From Elymus sibiricus (lineage: Eukaryota > Streptophyta > Magnoliopsida > Poales > Poaceae): DNA of 64,000 nt. Positions within the stretch are counted from its first letter, which is position 1; each line of letters begins with the position of its first letter. The DNA is taken from positions 194,970,037 through 195,034,036 of the forward strand of contig CM077672.1 in assembly GCA_039707655.1 (NCBI GenBank), read 5' to 3'. The position numbers and the translations under genes were made by a program. The notes beneath the pieces are model-generated. The model was not told where the DNA came from. It did no database searches and saw nothing but the letters and a program-made list of their open reading frames with translations. Positions 34,818 to 46,146 of this stretch are shown here, piece by piece.

Positions 34818-36559
34818 TGTTGGAAATATGCCCTAGAGGCAATTAATAAAGTGTTTATTATCATATTTCTCCGTTCATGATAATGGTTTATTATTCATGC
34901 TAGAATTGTATTGACCGGAAACTTAATACATGTGTGGATAATAGACAAATACTGAGTCCCTAGTAAGCCTCTAGTAGACTAGCTCGTTGATCAAAAGATG
35001 GTCAAGATTTCCTGACCATGGACATGAGTTGTCATTTGATAACGGGATCACATCATTAGGAGAATGATGTGATGGACATGACCCAACCGTTAGCATAGCA
35101 AATGATCGTTCAGTTTATTGCTATTGCTTTCACTATGTCAAATACACGTTCCTCTGACCATGAGATCATGCAACTCCCGGATACCGTAGGAATACTTTGG
35201 GTGTATCAAACGTCACAACGTTACTGGGTGATTATAAAGGTGCACTACAGGTATCTCCGAAAGTGTTTGTTGAGTTGGCATGGATCGAGATTGGGATTTG
35301 TCACTCCGACTATCGGAGAGGTATCTCTGGGCCCTCTCGGTAATACAGCATCACAGAAGCCTTGCAAGCACCGTGACTAAAGAGTTAGTTGCAAGATGAT
35401 GTATTACGGAACGAGTAAAAGAGACTTGCCGGTAACGAGATTGAACTAGGTATTGGATACCGACGATCGAATCTCGGGCAAGTAACATACCGCCAGACAA
35501 AGGGAACAACGTATGTTGACATATGAGGTTCACCGATAAAGATCTTCGTGGAATATGTAGGAACCAATATGAGCATCCAGGTTCCGCTGTTGGTTATTGA
35601 CCAGAGAGTCGTCTCGGTCATGTCTACATCATTCCCGAACCCGTAGGGTCCGCACACTTAAGGTTCGATGACGATTTAGTATTATATGAGTTATGTGATT
35701 GGTGGCCGAAGTTTGTTCGGAGTCCCTGATGAGATCACGGACATGACGAGGAGTCTCGAAATGGTCGAGAGGTAAAGATTCATATATTGGAATGCTATAT
35801 TCGGACGTCGGAAAGGTTCCGAGTGATTCGGGTATTTTTCGGAGTACCGGGGAGTTACGGGAATTCACCGGGAGAAGTAATGGGCCTTATTGGGCCATAC
35901 GGGAAAAGGAGAGGCAGGCCACGTGAGGAGGCACGCGCCCCCCCTTGCCCAAACCGAATTGGACTAGGGGAGGGGGCGCAGCCCCCTCTTTCCTTTCGCT
36001 CTCCCTTCCTCCTTTCCTACTCCGTATGGGAGGTGGAATCCTACTAGGACTAAGGAGTCCTAGTAGGACTCCCCACACTTGGCGCACCCCTAGGGGGCCG
36101 GCCTCCTCCCTCTCATCCTTTATATACGGGGGCAAGGGGGCACCCCAAGGTACAACAATTGTCCCATAGCCGTGTGCGGTGCCCCGATCTCTGTTTCCCA
36201 CCTCGGTCATATTTTCGGAGAGCTTAGGCGAAGCCCTGCCGGAATCACTTCACCGTCACCGTCGCCACGCCGTCGTGCTGACGGAACTCATCTACTACCT
36301 CGATGTCTTGCTGGATCAAGAAGGCGAGGAACGTCACCGAGCTGCACGTGTGTAGAACTCGGAGGTGTCGTACGTTCGGTACTCGATCGGTGGAGCTCGG
36401 AGGATTGTTCGACTACATCAACCGCGTTGTGAGACGCTTCCGCTAACGGTCTACGAGGGTACGTAGACACACTCTCCCCTCTCGTAGCGATGCATCTCCA
36501 TGGATAGATCTTGCGTGAGTGTAGGAATTTTTTTGAAATTCATGCTCCGTTCCCCTACA
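34818..36559 (+). repeat. Copia 3' LTR
   Basis: A 1742 bp LTR matching 27898-29643 with about 14 substitutions and a short poly-C length difference (around 35938). The upstream palindrome (36039-36068) and TATA box are both kept. Confidence 0.93.
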
Positions 36560-37758
36560 AAAGAATCACTCCAAAGTTCCTATTAGCGGAGAACATAAGA
36601 TGAAATTGTTGTAGGGTACGAAACCACCTCAAAGTTATCCTTTCCGATCAATCTATTGAGGCATCCCTATAAGTGTCACAAACAGCCCTAGAGTTCGTAC
36701 TAAAATAACACCATATGATACGCATCAACCAACTCTAATGTCACCTAGATACTCCAATGTCACCACAAGTATCCGTGACTTGATTATTCGATATGCATCA
36801 AACAACTTCAGATTCATAATATTCAGTCCACACAAAGAACTGCAAAGAGTACCCCAAAGTTTCTATCGGAGAAAGAAGGACAAAAACGTGCAACCAACCC
36901 CTATGCCTAGATTACCCCAAGGTCACGGGAATCCGCGAGTTGATCACCAAAATATACATCAAGTGACTCAATAGAATACCCCATTGTCACCACGGGTATC
37001 CACATGCAAGACATACATCAAGTGTTCTCAAATCTGAATATTCAATCCAACAATAACGAAACCTCAAAGGGAAAGACTCAATTCATCACAAGAAGATAGA
37101 GAGGGAAGAAACACCATATGATCCAACTATATTAACAAAGCTCGCGATACATCAAGATCGTGCCAAATCAAGAACACGAGAGAGAGAGAGAGAGATCAAA
37201 CACATAGCTACTGGTACATACCCTCAGCCCCGAGGGTGAACTACTCCCTCCTCATCATGGAGACTGCCGGGATGCTGAAGATGGCCACCGGTGATGATTC
37301 CCCCCTCCGACAGGGTGCCGGAACAGGGCTCTAGATGGTATTTCTTTGGTACAGAGGCTTGCGGCGGCGGCGGCGAAGTTCTAGGTTTATTTCTGGGGGT
37401 TTCTCTATTTATAGGATTTTTCAGCGTTGGAATCACGCGAAAAGGAGCTACGAGGGGCCCACAAGGCAACAGCACACGGCCCCCCCAGGCCGCACCGTGA
37501 TACCTTGTGACCTCCTCGTGAGGCTTCTAGTCCTTCCACGAAGCTTCGGGGGTCTCTTTTGGTCCAAAAAAAATTGTCAAAAAGTTTCATCCAATTCCGA
37601 GAACTTTTATTTCTGCACAAAAAATAACACCACGGTAGTTTTGCTGAAAACAACGTCAGTCCGGGTTAGTTCTAATCAAATCATACCAAAACCATATAAA
37701 ATTGTTATAAACATGGCATGAATACTTCATAAATTATAGATACGTTGGAGACGTATCA

Positions 37759-37990
37759 CAGGAAAACTAATATGGAAGAAAAACGTAGTCAGGAAATTCC
37801 ACGGGGGAGCCACAAGCTCGGTAGGCGTGCCCTGGGGGGTAGGGCGCGCCCCCAGGCTTGTCGCTCCCTCGTGCACTTTTCAGACTGTTTATTATTTTCC
37901 TAATTTTTTATATATTCCAAAACGAACAGAAAGTACTTTTATGGAAGTTTTGGAGTGGGTTTACTTACCGTACTACATACCTACTCCTTT
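37759..37990 (-). other. Element M post-pol spacer
   Basis: Between the integrase stop and the N1 insertion. It holds a degraded copy of the GC-rich hairpin seen in P (37810-37865, GGGCGCGCCCCC), which in P precedes a TATA-like box and the third-ORF leader. Confidence 0.5.
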
Positions 37991-38539
37991 TCAGGATTCT
38001 GGAGCGTTCCGGAAGGTTTCTTCTATGTGCTCTTCCGGTGTCATTGTTTGAATGATATTGGTTTCAACATTAATGGGAGTACCTGAGATATAATGTTTAA
38101 TTCTTTGCGCATTAACCTCTCTCGGATTAGTGCCTTCGGAGTTGTTTATTTTGATGGCTCCGGAGCGATAAACTTCTTCGATGATGTATGGTCCTTCCCA
38201 TTTAGAGAGACGTTTTCCTGCAAAGAATCTTAAACAAGAATTGTATAACAGAACATGATCACCTACTTTGAATTCCCATTTTTGAATTCTCTTATCATGC
38301 CATCTTTTAACTTTTTCTTTAAAGAACTTGGCATTTTCATAAGCTTGTGTTCTCCATTCATCTAGAGAGCTAATATCAAATAACCTCTTCTCACCGGCAA
38401 GTTTAAAATCATAATTAAGTTCTTTAATTGCCCAATATGCCTTATGTTCTAGTTCAAGAGGTAAATGACATGCTTTTCCATAGACCATTTTATATGGAGA
38501 TGTACCCATAGGATTTTTATAAGCAGTTCTGTAAGCCCA
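37991..38539 (-). pseudogene. Element M integrase C-terminal part
   Basis: In frame with the upstream integrase after a TGA codon (complement of 38540-38542). It encodes the C-terminal integrase region with [14 protein letters not shown] and a chromodomain-like DNA-binding tail (GDHVLLYNS, SKWEGPYIIEEVY) found in plant gypsy integrases. It ends with a natural stop at 37991. Element P has Leu at the TGA position. Confidence 0.85.
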
Positions 38540-39884
38540 TCATGCATCATCAAGTTTCTTAGACCAATTCTTTCTGGATCTATTAACGGTCTTTTGCAAG
38601 ATTAATTTTATTTCTCTATTAGTTAATTCAACTTGACCCCTAGACTGAGGATTATATGGAGATACAATTCTATGATTAACATCATATTTAGCAAGCAATT
38701 TACGGAAAGCACCATGAATAAAATGTGAACCACCATCAGTCATCAAATATCGAGGAACTCCAAACCTCGGAAATATAACTTCTTTAAGCATTTTAATAGA
38801 AGTGTTATGATCAGCACTACTAGTTGGAATAGCTTCTACCCACTTAGTAACATAATCAACAGCAACTAAAATATGTGTATACCCATTAGAGGAAGGAAAA
38901 GGTCCCATATAATCAAATCCCCAAACATCAAATGGTTCAATAACAAGAGAATAGTTCATAGGCATTTCCTGACGTCTACCAACATTACCAATTCTTTGAC
39001 ATTCATAACAAGATAAGACAAACTTACGTGCATCTTTGAAAAGAGTAGGCCAATAAAAACCAGATTGTAATACCATATGTGCAGTTCTGTCTCCCGCATG
39101 GTGTCCTCCGTATGCCTCGGAGTGACACTTCCGTAGGATTTGTTCCTGTTCATGCTCAGGTACACAACGTCTAATAACACCATCTACTCCTTCTTTATAT
39201 AAATGTGGGTCATCCCAAAAGTAATGTCTTAAATCAAAGAAGAACTTTTTCTTTTGTTGGTATGTGAAACTAGGTGGTATATATTTAGCAACAATGGAAT
39301 TAGCATAGTCTGCATACCAAGGAGTGTTACAAGAAGCATTTATAACAGCTAATTGTTCATCAGGAAAACTATCATCAATAGGCAGTGGGTCATCAAGAAC
39401 ATTTTCCATTCTAGACAAATTATCAGCTACGGGATTCTCAGCCCCCTTTCTATCAATAATATGCAAATCAAATTCTTGTAGCAAAAGAACCCACCTAATA
39501 AGTCTAGGTTTAGCATCTTTCTTTTCCATAAGGTATTTAATAGCAGCATGATCGGTGTGAATAGTCACTTTAGAATCAGCAATGTAAGATCTGAATTTAT
39601 CACATGCAAACACAACTGTTAAAAATTCTTTCTCAGTAGTAGCATAATTTATTTGAGCACTGTCTAGAGTTTTACTAGCATAATGAATAACATTCAATTT
39701 CTTATCAATTCTTTGTCCTAGAACAAAACCAACAACATAATCACTAGCATCACACATAATTTCAAAGGGTAGGTTCCAATCAGGTGGTTGAACAATATGT
39801 GCAGAAATTAAGGCTTTCTTAAGTATTTCAAAGGCTTCTACGCAATCATCATCAAAAACAAATGGCACATCTTTTTGCAAGAGA
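38540..39884 (-). pseudogene. Element M RNase H and integrase
   Basis: A long open stretch. The first ~20 codons of the ORF as it now stands come from the SINE, not from the element. The RNase H follows with [20 protein letters not shown] and [10 protein letters not shown], then the integrase HHCC finger (HSEAYGGHH...CYECQRI) and the DDE core with [19 protein letters not shown] and [11 protein letters not shown]. All catalytic acidic residues are present. It is cut at the C-terminus by the TGA at 38540-38542. Confidence 0.9.
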
Positions 39885-39891
39885 TTAGTAA

Positions 39892-40049
39892 AAAAAAGGG
39901 CAGCCCGGTGCATGTAGCTCCCGCTTGCGCAGGGTACGAGGAAGGGTCCAACCACTTTGGGTCTATTGTACGTAGCCTTTCCCTACATTTCTGTAAGAGG
40001 CTGTTTCCAGGACTTGAACCCGTGACCTCATGGTCACAAGGCAGCAGCT
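39892..40049 (-). mobile_element. Au-type SINE
   Basis: A 158 bp tRNA-derived SINE. The minus strand starts AGCTGCTGCCTTGTGACC (A-box region), has a B-box GGTTCAAGTCC, and ends GGGCTGCCC followed by a T run. The TSD is TTAGTAA (39885-39891 and 40050-40056). It interrupts pol of M exactly between RT and RNase H. The sequence is that of Au SINE, first described in Aegilops and widespread in grasses. RNA polymerase III would transcribe it. Confidence 0.9.
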
Positions 40050-40056
40050 TTAGTAA

Positions 40057-41725
40057 GAGGCCTAGAAATTTTTGAGAAGTCTTTTATAAACCTTCTATAG
40101 AAACCAGCATGACCATGGAAACTTCTTATACCATTGATATCTTTAGGACATGGCATTTTCTCAATAGCATCAACTTTAACTTTATCAACTTCAATACCTC
40201 TTTCAGAAATTTTATGCCCAAGGACTATACCTTCATTCACCATAAAGTGGCACTTCTCCCAATTCAAGACAAGATTAGTTTCTTCACATCTCTACAAAAC
40301 TCGATCAAGGTTGCTCAAGCAATCATCAAAAGAAGTTCCGTAAACGGAGAAATCATCCATGAAAACCTTAACAATCTTTTCACAAAAGTCAGAGAACATA
40401 GCAGTCATACATCTTTGAAAGGTAGCAGGTGCATTACATAGACCAAAAGGCATACGACAATAAGCATAAGTTCCAAAAGGACAAGTAAATGTGGTTTTCT
40501 CTTGATCTTCGGGTGATACAGGTATTTGAGAGAAACCAGAATAACCATCTAGGAAACAAAAGTGTGTATGCTTAGATAATCTTTCCAACATCTGATCAAT
40601 AAAAGGCAAGGGGTAATGATCTTTCCAAGTAGCTTTATTTAATTTTTTGAAATCAATTACCATTCTATAACCAGTTACAATTCTTTGTGGGATAAGTTCA
40701 TTTTTATCATTAGGAACAACAGTAATACCTCCTTTCTTAGGAACACAATGAACATGACTCACCCATCTACTATCAGTTATGGGATAAATTACACCTGCCT
40801 CCAGAAGCTTTAATATTTCAGTTCTTACCACATCCTTCATTTTAGGATTCAACCTTCTTTGATGATCAACAACTGGTTTAGCATCTGGCTCCATATGAAT
40901 TTTATGCTGACATAAAGTGGGACTAATGCCCTTAAGATCATCAAGAGTATATCCAATAGTTGCACGGTGCTTCTTCAGAGTTTTAAGTAATCTCTTTTCT
41001 TCATGCTCTGAAAGGTTAGCACTAATAATAACAAGATATATCTTCTTTTCATCAAGGTAAGCATATTTAAGTGTATTAGGTAATTGCTTTAAATCAAACA
41101 CAGGATCACTCTTTGGTGGAAGAGGATCTCCCAAAGTTTCAACAGGCAAGTTATGTTTAAGGATAGGTGCTTGCTTAAAGAATAACTCATCTATTTCATT
41201 TCTTTCATTCATATGCATATCATTTCCATGGTCTAGCAAGTATTGTTCTAAAGGATCAGTAGGAGGCACAGCAATTGAAGCAAGACCAATAATTTCATCT
41301 TTAGCAGGTAATTCTTTATCATGAGGTTGTCTACGAAACTTGGAGAAATTAAATTCATGAGACACATCACCAAAATTAACACTGACAGTTTCTTTGTTGC
41401 AATCAATCTTAGCGTTAACTGTATTCAAGAAGGGTCTACCAAATATAATGGGACAAAAATCATCTTGTGGTGATCCAAGAACAAGAAAATCAGTAGGGTA
41501 TTTGATCTTACCACATAAGACTTCAACATCTCTAACAATCCCAAGTGGTGTAGTAGTATCTCTATTTGCAAGCTTAATAGTGACATCAATATCTTCAATC
41601 TCAACAGGTGCAATATCATTCATGACTTCTTGATAGAGAGTAAAAGGAATAGCACTCACACTAGCACCAATATCACATAAACCATGATAGCAATGATCTC
41701 CAATCTTAACAGAAATAACAGGCAT
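40057..41725 (-). pseudogene. Element M protease and reverse transcriptase
   Basis: The protease active site reads CDIGASVSAIPF (D-I-G-A variant of DTGA). The RT follows with SRWVSHVHCVPKKGG, the catalytic KVFMDDFSVYG (FMDD, the plant gypsy form of YVDD) and the conserved FYRRFIKDFSKI. A TAG (complement of 40292-40294) stands where P has CAG, after VFMDD. The frame then continues to the SINE. Just upstream, a 1-base loss near 41745 separates gag from protease, which are in one frame in P. Confidence 0.9.
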
Positions 41726-41730
41726 GCCAA

Positions 41731-42881
41731 TTACGGGTTTGTTTTTATCTTTAGTTCTGGCTTAGCAATTCTAGTTGCTTCATCACAGAAATATATGACA
41801 TGTCCATCAATATTATCAACCAAAAGATCTTTAACCATTGCAATATTAGATTCAACTTTAATTTGTTCAGAAGGTCTAGGTGCTCTAATATTACTTTTAT
41901 TCACCACAGTTGAAACCTTAGCATGTTCCTTAATCCTAATAGGGAAAGGAAGTTTCTCAATATAAGCAGTAGGCACAACTGGATCAACATTGTAAACAAT
42001 TGTTTCTTCTTTAACACCAACAGGTTCTTCATTTAATTCAATAGGTGGATGAAACTTAAACCATTTCTCCTTAGGGAGATCAACATGAGCAGCAAAAGAT
42101 TCACAAAAAGTATCAACTATCTCAGAGTCAAGTCCATACCTAGTACTAAACTTATGAAAAGCATCAGTTTCCATAAAAGATTTAACACAATCAAACTTGA
42201 GATTTATACCTGACTCTTTACCTTTGTCGATTTCCCAATCTTCAGAGTTGCGTTTAATTCTTTCCAGAAGATCCCATTTGAATTCAATAGTCCTCTTCAT
42301 AAAGGAACCAGTAGAAGAAGTATCGAGCATGGATTGATCATTATGAGAAAGCCGAGCATAAAAGTTTTGAATAATTATTTCTCTTGAGAGCTCATGATTG
42401 GGGCATGTATGCAACATATACTTAAGCCTCCCCCAAGCTTGAGCGATACTTTCTCCTTCACGAGGCCAAAAATTATATATATATAATTCCGATCACGATG
42501 AACCAAATGCATAGGATAAAACTTCTGGTGAAATTCCAGCTTTAACCGGTTCCAATCCCATGTTCCAGTATCATCACATAGCCTATACCATGTCAATGCC
42601 TTTCCCTCCAAAGATAAAGGGAATACCTTCCTCTTAACTCCATCTTCGGATAAACCTGCAAGCTTGAACAATCCACAAATTTCATCTATATATATCAAGT
42701 GCATATCAGGATGTACCTTTCCATCTCCTGCATAAGGATTAGCTAGCAGTTTCTCTACCATACCCGAAGGAATTTCATAATAAATATTTTCAGTAGGTTC
42801 AGTAGGTTGAGGGGCAACTCTCAATGCTTCTGGTCGAGGTGAAGATACCCCGAACAAACCCCTCAAAGGATTACTTTCCAT
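41731..42881 (-). pseudogene. Element M gag, frameshifted
   Basis: Starts MESNPLRGLFGVSSPRPE at 42881. The retrotransposon gag domain has FPLSLEGKALTWYRLCDD and LKLEFHQKFYPMHLVHRD. After residue ~135 the frame is lost: the TA run at about 42475-42488 has one TA more than P. The gag frame resumes in 41731-42417 with LHTCPNHELSREIIIQNFYA, a typical Athila gag motif. Gag would form the particle shell; no CCHC zinc knuckle is seen in either element. Confidence 0.85.
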
Positions 42882-42959
42882 AGTGACAGGTGACAGTAAA
42901 TTTCAGCACGTAATATAAATGTTTCCTTACCAAAATTACACTCACCAAAGGCGCTTCAC

Positions 42960-42977
42960 TCCCCGGCAATGGCGCCA
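42960..42977 (-). promoter_or_regulatory. Element M primer-binding site (tRNA-Asp)
   Basis: The minus strand reads TGGCGCCATTGCCGGGGA, one mismatch from the tRNA-Asp complement. It lies 14 bases after the LTR end. Confidence 0.85.
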
Positions 42978-42991
42978 GAAAAGAGTCTTGA

Positions 42992-44135
42992 TGACCCACA
43001 AGTATAGGGGATCAATCGTAGTCCTTTCGATAAGTAAGAGTGTCGAACCCAATGAGGAGCAGAAGGAAATGACAAGCGGTTTTCAGCAAGGTATTCTCTG
43101 CAAGTACTGAAAGTAGTGGTAACAGATAGTTTTGATAGCAAGATAATTCGTAACAAGTAATAAGTAACAAGTATAATAATTTGTAGCAAGGTGGCCCAAT
43201 CCTTTGTATAGCAAAGGACAAGCTGGAACGATCTCTTATATAAAGCAAAGCGTTCTCGAGGACACATGGGAATTCTCATCTAGTCACTTTCATCATGTTT
43301 GTTTGATTTGCGTTTGCTACTTTGATAATTTGATAAGTGGGTGGACCAGCGCTTGGGTGCTATTATTACTTGAACAAGCCTCCCACTTATGATTACCCCC
43401 TCTCGCAAGCATCCGCAACTACGAAAGAAGAATTAAGATAAATCTAACCATAGCATGAAACATATGCATCCAAATCAGCCCCTTACGGAATAGCGCATAA
43501 ACTAGGGTTTAAGCTTCTGTCACTCTAGCAACCCATCATCTAATTACTACTCCACAATGCCTTCCCTTAGGCCCAAAGATGGTGAAGTATCATGTAGTGG
43601 ACGTTCACACAACACCACTAAAGGAAGCAACAACATACATATCATCAAAATATCGAACGAATACCAAATTCACATGATTACTTATGACAAGACTTCTCCC
43701 ATGTCCTCAAGAACAAAAGTAACTACTCACAAATCATATTCATGTTCAAGATCAGAGGGGTATTGAATATCATTAAGGATCTGAACATATAATCTTCCAC
43801 CAATTAAACCAACTAGCATCAACTACAAGATGTAATCAACACTACTAGCAACCCACAGGTACCAATCTGAGGTTTTGAGACAAAGATTGAATACAAGAGA
43901 TGAACTAGGGTTTGAGATGAGATGGTGCTGGTGAAGATGTTGATGAAGATTGGTCCTCCCACGATGAGAGGATCATTGGTGATGTCGATGGCTTCGATTT
44001 TCCCCCTCCCGGAGGGATGTTTCCCCGGCGGAATCGCTTCGCCGGAGAGCAAAATTGCTCTTGCCCAGGTTCCGCCTCGAGACGGCCGCGCTTCGACCCA
44101 AAAGTCTTCTTCTAATTTTTTCTAGGGCAAATGGC
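42992..44135 (-). repeat. Element M 5' LTR, truncated
   Basis: Matches the P LTR (about 44895-46037) in inverse orientation from its TGACCCACAAG end. The match ends near 44135, at the CAAATGG shared with P's leader just downstream of its TATA box. The missing ~375 bp would include the promoter and the TGATACGTCC start. Confidence 0.85.
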
Positions 44136-44245
44136 TTCATGATACGTGTTTTTGTCACAATTATTGTCATAGAAGTGTCACAAACATGACAGAAAAAGTT
44201 TTCGTTCGGGCCATAATGTCACGGATGTGTCTTTTTTTTGTAGTG
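44136..44245. mobile_element. CACTA terminus fragment
   Basis: The reverse complement starts CACTACAAAAAAAAGACACA at 44245 and has the TGTCA/TGACA-rich subterminal sequence of Triticeae CACTA elements (Caspar/Jorge-like, uncertain). Only about 110 bp is left. Its body should extend left but is replaced by the truncated M LTR, so this junction is a deletion scar. Confidence 0.65.
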
Positions 44246-44520
44246 TCGCAAGCAACAAAAGCTTATGGCTGATGCTATGAGGACAGCCACATCTTCCAAG
44301 GCCAAGCCAGCTGCTGCCCCCAAGCCCAAGAGAACAACAAGGAATGTGTCTGCTGCAGAGAAGAACAAGGCCCCAGTGCCTGAAAGGAATGATGAGGATG
44401 ATGCTGAAGCCCTAGTGCTGAGGAAGTTGAGACCCAGACTGCCTGAACATGATGATACACACCAAGTGGCAGAAAACATGAAGGAGAGAAAGGACAAAGG
44501 TCTGTGGAAATGGAGAGAGT
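44246..44520 (+). pseudogene. Coding-like fragment, unknown, cut by element P
   Basis: An open frame runs from 44247, with the first ATG at 44265, to the P insertion at 44521. The product is Ala/Lys/Pro-rich (KAKPAAAPKPKRTT), then acidic, then RKLRPRLPEHDDTHQVAENM with a charged KERKDKGLWKWRE end. It resembles sequence carried by plant transposons, but I cannot assign it. The last residues of the open frame (to 44564) belong to the P LTR. Confidence 0.35.
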
Positions 44521-46037
44521 TGATACGTCCATTTTGCATCATGTTTTTATACTGTTATTTATAGTGTCTTTAATCAATATCACACTTTGGAGCAATTCTA
44601 ATGCTTTTTCTCTCTTAATATGCAAGATTTACACAAGGAGGGAGATTGCCGGCAGCTGGAATTCTGGGCCTGAAAAAGCTATGTCAGAGATACCTATTCT
44701 GCACATCTCCAAATGAGCTGAAATTTCACGGAGATTTATTTTGGAATAAATAAAAAATATTGGAAGAAAGAAATACCAGAAGGGGCCACCCAGGAGCCCA
44801 CGAGGCACCAGGGCGCGCCACCCCCCACCAAGGCGCGCCCTGGTGGCTCGTGGGCCCCTGGCCAGCCTCTGGCCCTCATTTTCTGGTATATAAGTCCATT
44901 TGCCCTAGAAAAAATATAGAGAAGACTTTCGGGACGGTGCGCCGCCGTCTCGAGGCGGAACTTGGGCAGGAGCACTTTTGCTCTCCGGCGGAGAGATTCT
45001 ACCGGGGATACTTCCCTCCGGGAGGGGGAAATCGGAGCCATTGACATCACCAACGATCCTCTCATCGTGGGAGGACCAATCTTCATCAACATCTTCAACA
45101 GCACCATCTCATCTCAAACCCTAGTTCATCTCTTGTATTCAATCTTTGTCTCAAAACCTCAAATTGGTACCTGTGGGTTGCTAGTAGTGTTGATTACATC
45201 TTGTAGTTGATGCTAGTTGGTTTATTTGGTGGAAGATTATATGTTCAGATCCAATATACTATTCAATACCCCTCTGATCTTGGACATGAAGATGATTTGT
45301 GAGTAGTTACTTTTGTTCTTGAGGACATGGGAGAAGTCTTGTCATAAGTAATCATGTGAATTTAGCATTCGTTAGATATTTTGATGATATGTATGTTGTT
45401 GATTCTCTTAGTGGTGTCATGTGAACGTCGACTACATGACACTTCACCATCTTTGGGCCTAAGGGAATGCATTGTGGAGTAGTAATTAGATGATGGGTTG
45501 CTAGAGTGACAGAAGCTTAAACCCTAGTTTATGCGCTATTCCATAAGGGGCTGATTTGGATCCATATGTTTAATGCTATGGTTAGAGTTATCTTAATTCT
45601 TCTTTCGTAGTTGCGGATGCTTGCGAGAGGGGGTAATCATAAGTGGGAGGCTTGTTCAAGTAAGAACAACACCCAAGCACCGGTCCACCCACATATCAAA
45701 TTATCAAAGTAGCGAATGCGAATCAAACCAACATGATGAAAGTGACTAGATGAAATTTCCATGTGTCCTCGAGAACGCTTTGCTTACTATAAGAGATCGT
45801 TCCGGCTTGTCCTTTGCTACAAAAAGGATTGGGACACCTTGCTGCACTCTTTGTTACTATTGCTACTTGTCACTTGTTACAAATTATCTTGCTATCAAAC
45901 TACTCGTTACCGATAATTTCAGTGCTTGCAGAAAATACCTTACTGAAAACCGCTTGTCATTTCCTTCTGCTCCTCGTTGGGTTCGACACTCTTACTTATC
46001 GAAAGGACTACGATTGATCCCCTATACTTGTGGGTCA
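44521..46037 (+). repeat. Element P 5' LTR
   Basis: A 1517 bp LTR from TGATACGTCCATTTTGC to TTGTGGGTCA. A GC-rich hairpin (44798-44855) lies just upstream of a TATA box (TATATAAG, 44887-44894), which marks the promoter. Most of it is repeated inversely in M (42992-44135). Confidence 0.9.
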
Positions 46038-46051
46038 ACAAGACTCTTTTC

Positions 46052-46069
46052 TGGCGCCATTGCCAGGGA
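46052..46069 (+). promoter_or_regulatory. Element P primer-binding site (tRNA-Asp)
   Basis: TGGCGCCATTGCCAGGGA lies 14 bases after the LTR end. It has two mismatches to the tRNA-Asp complement. Confidence 0.8.
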
Positions 46070-46146
46070 GTGAAGCGCCTTTGTTGAGTGGAATTTGGTA
46101 AGGAAACATTTATATTACGTGCTGAAATTTACTGTCACTTGTCACT

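Larger units (their letters stand above)
27898..36559 (+). mobile_element. Copia element of the BARE-1/WIS/Angela group, defective
   Basis: A complete 8662 bp element with TSD AAAGA (27893-27897 and 36560-36564). The LTRs start TGTTGGAAATATGCCC and end CCCCTACA. The PBS, the AAGTGGGAGA purine tract and the domain order gag, protease, integrase, RT, RNase H are those of Ty1/copia. All coding domains are broken: nonsense codons, a lost RT catalytic box and an internal duplication. The LTRs differ at only about 14 positions by my manual comparison (~0.8%), so insertion was recent. Confidence 0.93.
21658..37758 (-). mobile_element. N1: non-autonomous Athila-related LTR element
   Basis: A complete element with TSD CAGGA (21653-21657 and 37759-37763), inserted in M downstream of pol. 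The minus-strand LTRs run TGATACGTC...GTAGACATCA. They are 1640 bp (left) and about 1641 bp (right) once the copia insertion and its TSD are removed. A tRNA-Asp-type PBS lies at 27423-27439 and a purine tract at 23298-23311. The interior of about 4.15 kb encodes only one uncharacterised ORF, with no pol. LTR divergence looks like a few percent. Confidence 0.87.
27451..37758 (-). repeat. N1 5' LTR, split by copia element
   Basis: The two pieces, 27451-27897 and 36565-37758, match the left LTR continuously across the AAAGA site; the uninterrupted form is seen at about 22085-22110. Without the insertion the LTR is about 1641 bp. The TATA-like box lies near 37403-37414 (minus strand). Confidence 0.87.
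37759..44135 (-). mobile_element. Athila-lineage gypsy element M (gag-pol part)
   Basis: A minus-strand gypsy element with gag, protease, RT, RNase H and integrase in Ty3/gypsy order, about 90% alike to P at the protein level by eye. The 5' LTR is truncated at 44135. Coding damage: a 2-base expansion in a TA run in gag, a 1-base loss before protease, TAG in RT, a SINE between RT and RNase H, and TGA in integrase. N1 sits just downstream of pol. The distal part is at 19600-21657. Confidence 0.88.

Noticed and set aside
40020..40049. tRNA-like B-box as a possible tRNA gene
   Set aside because: Belongs to the SINE head; no cloverleaf or acceptor stem partner.
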